Assembly: GCA_045657105.1 (NCBI GenBank)
Contig: JAZOSN010000032.1
Coordinates: forward strand, 1-64,000
DNA: 64,000 nucleotides
Direction: 5' to 3'
Origin: SIG672 sp045657105
Lineage (GTDB): Bacteria > Bacillota > Clostridia > Oscillospirales > CAG-272
Each line of letters starts with the position of its first letter. The stretch's first letter is position 1. Shown piece after piece: positions 59,723 to 64,000 of this stretch. The translations under genes were made by a program, and so were the position numbers. Under the pieces are notes generated by a model that saw nothing but the letters and a program-made list of their open reading frames with translations, searched no databases and was not told the DNA's origin.

Positions 59723-60621
59723 AGTTTCTCACATCCTTTCCTTGCTTTTTCGGCGATGCGCTTTACGCGTACGACGAGTGCTTTAAAGATGACGGACGCT
59801 TTTGAAAGTATCCAGGGAATGAGCTTTATTGCGATGTTGTAGAGAATAACCGAAACGAGAATGGTTGCACCTGCTACGATAAGAGCAAACCCCACCTCGT
59901 GCATACCGACGTATCTCGGCTCCTGCATTATCTGCGTAACTCCGTAGAGCAGGGCGACTATCGAGGTAAGACCGCCGCCGCAAACTACTGCGATTATTCC
60001 GAATATAAGAGCTACAACGAGCGCCGCGAGCGCAAAATAGAGTCCGAAGAGCGCGCCGATAGATACGAACGATCCGAACAGTATAAGAGGGAAGGCAAGA
60101 ACCGTAAGTACAGTGAATATAAGCGTGGGTGCCTTATTTTCCGCTCTTTCAGTAAGTCTTTTGACAAACGACTTCTTGTCCGACTCAGTCTTTTTCTTGT
60201 AAGAAACGATCGGAGTCATATCTACCGTAACGACGTCGTCGCTCTTATCGGAGAACGAAGACTCCCCGGAAGTCGCTTCCTTTTCGGGTACGGTATCTAT
60301 TTTCTTTGTTTCCTCGTCGGTGACGACCGGAGCCTCGCTCTGTTTTTCGGAAACGGGACGCGTTATGATGGTTGCCTCGTTTTCGTCCTGAACCTCCGGC
60401 TCTTTTTCCTCGGTGTGTCTGGTTCTGGAAAGATATTCTTCCATTGAGGAGCGAGCGAGCATCGCGATATTTTCGCCGCTTGCACTCTTTTCAAACTCCG
60501 TATCGGAAAGAGCTTCGATCTTTCCCGAAATAAGAGCACTCTGCTCGTTTATAAATTCGGGAGATGCACCCTGATCTCTCAGTGCGCTTTGGAACTCTTC
60601 CAAAAATTGCTGTCTGGTCAT
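59719..60621 (-). CDS. DUF1700-type membrane protein
   Basis: 300 residues. The first 65 residues (MTRQQFLEEFQSALRDQGAS, then about SALISGKIEALSD) match the opening of DUF1700 proteins. A long acidic, low-complexity linker (about 70-135) follows, then four membrane helices (about 160-270). DUF1700 and DUF4097 proteins normally occur with a PadR-family regulator as an envelope-stress module; no PadR gene is next to this pair, which is unusual. Confidence 0.8.
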   Translation of the reverse strand: MTRQQFLEEFQSALRDQGASPEFINEQSALISGKIEALSDTEFEKSASGENIAMLARSSMEEYLSRTRHTEEKEPEVQDENEATIITRPVSEKQSEAPVVTDEETKKIDTVPEKEATSGESSFSDKSDDVVTVDMTPIVSYKKKTESDKKSFVKRLTERAENKAPTLIFTVLTVLAFPLILFGSFVSIGALFGLYFALAALVVALIFGIIAVVCGGGLTSIVALLYGVTQIMQEPRYVGMHEVGFALIVAGATILVSVILYNIAIKLIPWILSKASVIFKALVVRVKRIAEKARKGCEKL

Positions 60622-60685
60622 TACGGCCTCCTTGCTTAAAATATGTAAAATGTGATCGTTTATAAAAATATTTGCAAAATGCTAC

Positions 60686-60713
60686 TTGATTATTTTCGGT
60701 AAAATGATATACT
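60686..60713 (+). promoter_or_regulatory. trmB promoter framed by an inverted repeat
   Basis: TTGATT (60686), 16 bp, TATACT (60708). TTTCGGTA (60694) and TACCGAAA (60728) form an 8-bp inverted repeat around the -10 and the probable start of transcription. Confidence 0.55.
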
Positions 60714-60748
60714 GTTATGTGTAATGATACCGAAAGGAAAATAAAACT

Positions 60749-61372
60749 ATGAGAATGAGAAAAAAGAAGAATAGCGAGGCAAGACTTGAAGCCTGCGCCG
60801 AGCTTATAATAAACACTCCCGAGGAGATCGAAATCTACCGCGACAGATTTCCCGTTTGTCTTGAAATCGGTTGCGGCAAGGGCGGATTTATCCGTGATAC
60901 CGCCAAAAGATACCCCGACCGCCTTTTTATTGCCGCTGAGCTTCAAACCTCTGCTATCATAACTGCGCTTGAAAATTCAAAGGCGGCAGAGCTTACCAAC
61001 GTCCGTTTTATGAACGTGAACGCGATGAACCTCGGTGAATATTTTAAAAAGGGTGACGTCAAAGAGATATATCTTAATTTCTCGGATCCTTGGCCGAAAA
61101 AAGGACACACCAAGCGCCGTCTTACCTATCGCGCCTTCCTCGACGTTTATAAAAATATCCTTGCCGACGACGGTAAGATAATAATGAAAACCGATAACGA
61201 CGGACTTTTTGAATTTTCGCTCGAAGAATTCCGCGAGTGCGGTTGGTCGCTTGATAAGATCACCTACGACCTGCATTCTGAGGACTGGGCTAAGGACAAT
61301 ATTATGACCGAGTACGAAAAGAACTTTTCGTCACAGGGAATAAGCATCAAATCGCTCGAAGCAAGACCTTAA
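60749..61372 (+). CDS. trmB: tRNA (guanine-N7-)-methyltransferase
   Basis: 207 residues. It methylates G46 of tRNAs with S-adenosylmethionine. The SAM site is CLEIGCGKGGFIRDTA; the family motif LNFSDPWPKKGHTKRRLT with the catalytic Asp and the C-terminal TEYEKNFSSQGISIKSLEA are clear. AAAGGAAA precedes the ATG. Convergent with the next gene, 3 bases between the stops. Confidence 0.97.
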   Translation: MRMRKKKNSEARLEACAELIINTPEEIEIYRDRFPVCLEIGCGKGGFIRDTAKRYPDRLFIAAELQTSAIITALENSKAAELTNVRFMNVNAMNLGEYFKKGDVKEIYLNFSDPWPKKGHTKRRLTYRAFLDVYKNILADDGKIIMKTDNDGLFEFSLEEFRECGWSLDKITYDLHSEDWAKDNIMTEYEKNFSSQGISIKSLEARP

Positions 61373-61375
61373 CGC

Positions 61376-61807
61376 TCAGCTTTTTTTGAAAATACTGACG
61401 TATTCCTCGCTTTTTTCGTCTTTAAGTCCCTTTTTGTGCTTTTTGCCCGCGAAAATATATATCGGAGCGATTATAGCGTAAAGGAACAGGAAAACGAAGA
61501 GCATAACCGGAGTCTTATAGTTAAGACTGTAACCCGCAAGTCCCGCACAGATAAGAAGGGACGCGAGAGTCGCCATAAAATGAGCGAGCAGTCTGAGCGC
61601 AAAATGAATTCTTACCGCATCGAATATCATATCGCAAACTGAAAGAAAAAGCGCCAGGAGAAAAACGATAAGCGAGTTTTTAAGCGGTATTGCGGGAGTT
61701 ATAGTTCCCGTAAGACCGGAAAAAATCAGAATGAAAAAATACATTACGGTAAAGACTGCACAGGAAGATGACAGTATCTTTCCTGCCTTGCTTAAATATT
61801 TTTTCAT
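61376..61807 (-). CDS. four-helix membrane protein, possibly DUF3021-like
   Basis: 143 residues with four membrane helices (about 14-34, 45-65, 72-92, 98-120) and a basic C-terminus. Size and topology resemble DUF3021 proteins, but no LytTR regulator is near, so the assignment is weak. The -10 TATAAT on the minus strand is near 61855. Confidence 0.6.
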   Translation of the reverse strand: MKKYLSKAGKILSSSCAVFTVMYFFILIFSGLTGTITPAIPLKNSLIVFLLALFLSVCDMIFDAVRIHFALRLLAHFMATLASLLICAGLAGYSLNYKTPVMLFVFLFLYAIIAPIYIFAGKKHKKGLKDEKSEEYVSIFKKS

Positions 61808-61926
61808 TTGAGCATATCACCCTTTCTTCTGTCACTTGCGACAGTTACGCTTATATTATTATAGCACATAATTTTCAGTTTTCAAGTGGGAAAAGATAAA
61901 AATTACACATTGTTAAAAAATAACTG

Positions 61927-61968
61927 CGAAAATCTCCGCGGCAAAATACGCCGCTCGGAGATTTTTTC
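61927..61968 (+). terminator. orphan rightward terminator
   Basis: AAAATCTCCG-CGGC-AAAATAC-GCCG-CTCGGAGATTTTTT. No rightward gene precedes it within 500 bases. The remaining intergenic DNA (61808-62107) holds only the nusB promoter. Confidence 0.7.
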
Positions 61969-62019
61969 TTTTGATAAATTAAAATATATTATATATAGTA
62001 TAAAAATTCACGATATTTA

Positions 62020-62048
62020 TTGACATATAGAAAAAAAGGGTGTATAAT
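62020..62048 (+). promoter_or_regulatory. nusB-xseA operon promoter
   Basis: TTGACA (62020), 17 bp, TATAAT (62043). Confidence 0.85.
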
Positions 62049-62107
62049 AAAACAGAATATGCAAAATTATGCAAATACTTTACAGAACTTATTTTTTGAG
62101 GTTAGTT

Positions 62108-62524
62108 ATGACAAGAAGAGAAGCACGCGAAGCTTTGTTTAAGCTTATATACGAAAGACCGTTTCACTCGGAAGAAGACGCTCGCGAAACTGCCGAGAGA
62201 GAAATGAGAGAAATGGGGCTTGACGACTCATATATCATAGGGGGATTTTCGGGAACGTTTGATAATATCGATGAAATAGACGCTCTCATATCCGAAAGCG
62301 CAATCGGCTGGAAGCTCGGACGTCTTTCCAAGGTATCTCACGCTATTATGCGCCTTGCCTGCTATGAGATGCTCTATACCGATCTGCCGGTAAGGATCGC
62401 TATAAACGAGGCAGTTGAGCTTGCGAAAAAGTACGATCACGATCAGGCGCCCTCGTTCATCAACGGAATACTTAACTCGATAGCCGATAAAAAAGATCTT
62501 AAAAACAAGCCGGAGAATAAATAA
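62108..62524 (+). CDS. nusB: transcription antitermination factor NusB
   Basis: 138 residues, all-helical NusB fold: TRREAREALFKLIYER, IDALISESAIGWKLGRLSKV, IMRLACYEMLYTDLPVRIAI and NEAVELAKKYDHDQAPSFIN followed by GIL. It binds boxA with NusE during rRNA transcription. The start at 62108 follows GAGG by 6 bases; a frame opening at 62069 lies close to the transcription start and was rejected. First gene of an operon with the TsaD-like gene (1-base gap) and xseA. Confidence 0.95.
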   Translation: MTRREAREALFKLIYERPFHSEEDARETAEREMREMGLDDSYIIGGFSGTFDNIDEIDALISESAIGWKLGRLSKVSHAIMRLACYEMLYTDLPVRIAINEAVELAKKYDHDQAPSFINGILNSIADKKDLKNKPENK

Positions 62525-62525
62525 A

Positions 62526-63437
62526 ATGCTTTATCTCGGTATAGATACGAGTAACTATACGACCTCGGCGGCACTTGTTTCCGAAGACGGGAAAATAGTT
62601 GCAGACTCGCGCCTTCCGGTAAGTGTTGGAAACGGCGAGCGCGGTATCCGTCAGTCGGACGCTGTATTCACACATATAAAAAATCTGCCCGAGGTCATGC
62701 ACGCGCTCGGCGAGATAAGATCTCTTGCGGCGGTAGGCGTTTCTTATGCGCCGCGCGACGTTAAGGGTTCTTATATGCCTTGCTTTCTTTCGGGTGTTGC
62801 ATCGGCGCATAGCGTGTCGGCGGCGGCAAATATTCCTTGCCTTGAATTTTCGCATCAAGCAGGACATATCGCGGCGGCAGTCTGTACGACGGGTAGGGAA
62901 GATCTGCTAAATGAAAAATTCCTCGCCTTTCACGTTTCCGGCGGAACTACCGATCTGCTCCTTGTTGACAGACTCGAAATAACACAGATAGGCGGAACGC
63001 TCGATCTGAACGCCGGTCAGGCGATAGACAGAGTCGGCGTTATGCTCGGACTTGAATTTCCCTGCGGAAAGGAGCTCGAAAGAATATCCGATCCGATTGG
63101 AAGTGTAAAGCCGATGTCCTGCGTGAAGGGAACTGAGTGTAACCTTTCGGGACTTGAAAACAGGGCGTCCGATATGCTTAAAAAGGGAGAGTCGCCGTCA
63201 AGGATTGCGGCGTTCACTCTTGCAAGCGTTCTCGAAACGCTTGATAAGATGTGCAAAAATGCACTTGACAGCTACGGAGAGCTTCCGGTAGTATTTGCAG
63301 GCGGAGTTACCGCAAACAAATATATAAAGAGCGCTCTCGAAAAGAAATATAACGCTATATTCACTCTGCCCGAGTATTCGAGAGATAACGCGGTCGGAAC
63401 TGCTTATCTGACTCGCAAAAAGATGCTCGGATTTTAA
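62526..63437 (+). CDS. TsaD/Kae1-family paralogue (peptidase M22-like)
   Basis: 303 residues, about 30 shorter than true TsaD. ASKHA fold motifs: GIDTSNYTTSAALV, a metal site FSHQAGHIAAAV where HxxxH is kept but the usual HHxxAH has Ser for the first His, FHVSGGTTDLLLV, GQAIDRVGVMLGLEFPCGKE and FAGGVTANKYI. The final CxDNxxM motif of TsaD reads YSRDNAVGTAY. It may be a TsaB-like partner or a diverged enzyme rather than the t6A transferase itself; the true TsaD should be elsewhere in the genome (inference). Confidence 0.85.
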   Translation: MLYLGIDTSNYTTSAALVSEDGKIVADSRLPVSVGNGERGIRQSDAVFTHIKNLPEVMHALGEIRSLAAVGVSYAPRDVKGSYMPCFLSGVASAHSVSAAANIPCLEFSHQAGHIAAAVCTTGREDLLNEKFLAFHVSGGTTDLLLVDRLEITQIGGTLDLNAGQAIDRVGVMLGLEFPCGKELERISDPIGSVKPMSCVKGTECNLSGLENRASDMLKKGESPSRIAAFTLASVLETLDKMCKNALDSYGELPVVFAGGVTANKYIKSALEKKYNAIFTLPEYSRDNAVGTAYLTRKKMLGF

Positions 63438-63450
63438 AAAGGACCGAAAA

Positions 63451-64000
63451 ATGATAAACGAAAGAGAATGTCCGATACTTACCGTATCGCAGATAACTCA
63501 GTATATAAAAGCGATGTTTTCATCGGACGCTCTTGTACAGAGTATTTCGGTGAGAGGAGAGATCTCTAACCTCGTAGAGCGCGGCGGTCATATGTACTTA
63601 ACGCTCAAAGACGAGGGCGCGGTGATAAAGGCGGTCATATTCCGCTCGTCACTTGCGAGAATAAAATTCCGTCCCGAAAACTCAATGACTGTCGTTGCTC
63701 ACGGGCGTATAAACGTTTACGAGCAGAGCGGGCAGTATCAGCTTTACGTTGATATGATCGAGCCCGAGGGTGTCGGTGCGCTTGCAAAAGCGTACGAGCA
63801 GCTTAAAAACAAGCTTGAAGCAGAAGGACTCTTTTCGCTCGAAAGAAAGAAGAAACTTCCGTATATTCCAAAGACCGTCGGAGTCATAACATCTCCTGCG
63901 GGGGCGGCGGTAAGAGATATTATAAACGTAATGACAAGACGCTTTCCCGCGTCGAAAATGATCCTCTATCCTGCGCTCGTGCAGGGCGAGGGTGCCGCAA
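63451..64000 (+). CDS. xseA: exodeoxyribonuclease VII large subunit (partial)
   Basis: The first 183 residues before the window ends. An OB fold opens the protein (ILTVSQITQYIKAMFSSDAL, VRGEISNLVERGGHMYLTLK, VIFRSSLARIKF), then VIEPEGVGAL-type and EAEGLFSLERKKKLPYIPKT with VGVITSPAGAAVRDI, the start of the catalytic domain. Together with the small subunit XseB it degrades single-stranded DNA. It starts 13 bases after the TsaD-like gene, with AAAAGGA before the ATG. Confidence 0.96.
   Translation, partial: MINERECPILTVSQITQYIKAMFSSDALVQSISVRGEISNLVERGGHMYLTLKDEGAVIKAVIFRSSLARIKFRPENSMTVVAHGRINVYEQSGQYQLYVDMIEPEGVGALAKAYEQLKNKLEAEGLFSLERKKKLPYIPKTVGVITSPAGAAVRDIINVMTRRFPASKMILYPALVQGEGAA

Overview
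The window comes from a spore-forming clostridial Firmicute, probably an uncultured gut lineage of the Clostridia. The evidence is a clostridial [FeFe] hydrogenase, SpoIIID, a SpoIID/LytB protein, an alpha/beta-type small acid-soluble spore protein (SASP), a methionine gamma-lyase-family protein, a DUF5107-TPR carbohydrate protein, and many textbook vegetative promoters (TTGACA, 17 bp, TATAAT). Genes are short-spaced, lie on both strands and are usually closed by clear intrinsic terminators. No taxon can be named from the sequence alone.

Layout. 1-11 kb: end of an [FeFe] hydrogenase, then carbohydrate genes (lipoprotein plus GH43-like enzyme, AraC regulator, CPA2 antiporter, DUF5107-TPR protein, an unusual LacI-like/LuxR-HTH regulator and a clan GH-A hydrolase). 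11-30 kb: housekeeping and transport: Ca-type P-ATPase, murD, tRNA-Gln(CUG), an XRE regulator divergent from a SHOCT membrane protein, upp, NhaC, a DMT exporter, methionine gamma-lyase-family protein, amidase, TtcA-like enzyme, VTC/DUF4956 pair, cyclophilin, spoIIID, cysK and MATE. 47.8-64 kb: a second housekeeping block: ligA, obgE, prfA, Sua5-type synthase, topoisomerase A subunit, SpoIID/LytB, a stand-alone structured RNA, DUF1292, DUF378, a DUF4097/DUF1700 pair, trmB, nusB, a TsaD paralogue and xseA.

The most striking region is a 17.0-kb island (about 30571-47574) inserted into the coding sequence of an alpha/beta SASP gene. The left end of the island replaces the last 14 codons of the SASP gene. 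Those 14 codons are found, in frame, as the last codons of the island's own large serine recombinase gene at the right end. Joining the two junctions at the shared TTAAGAA rebuilds a canonical 67-residue SASP. The same exchange gives the recombinase a different, 35-residue C-terminus encoded at the island's left end. Integration and excision would therefore swap the C-termini of a spore protein and of the recombinase.

The island cargo is a long leftward cluster of poorly characterised genes and a shorter rightward set. They include a PolC-derived protein that appears to have lost its catalytic parts, a papain-like cysteine protease candidate, a possible degenerate RecF/SMC-type ATPase, several BspA-type LRR proteins, a DUF4143 ATPase, an HhH-type protein and a WYL-domain regulator with an LRR-like tail. 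Three island promoters, including that of the WYL gene, carry the same palindrome (GTGCGTTTTTTCGCAC or a near match) exactly 11 bp upstream of the -10 box. This points to a single WYL-controlled regulon, a design known from phage-defence loci.
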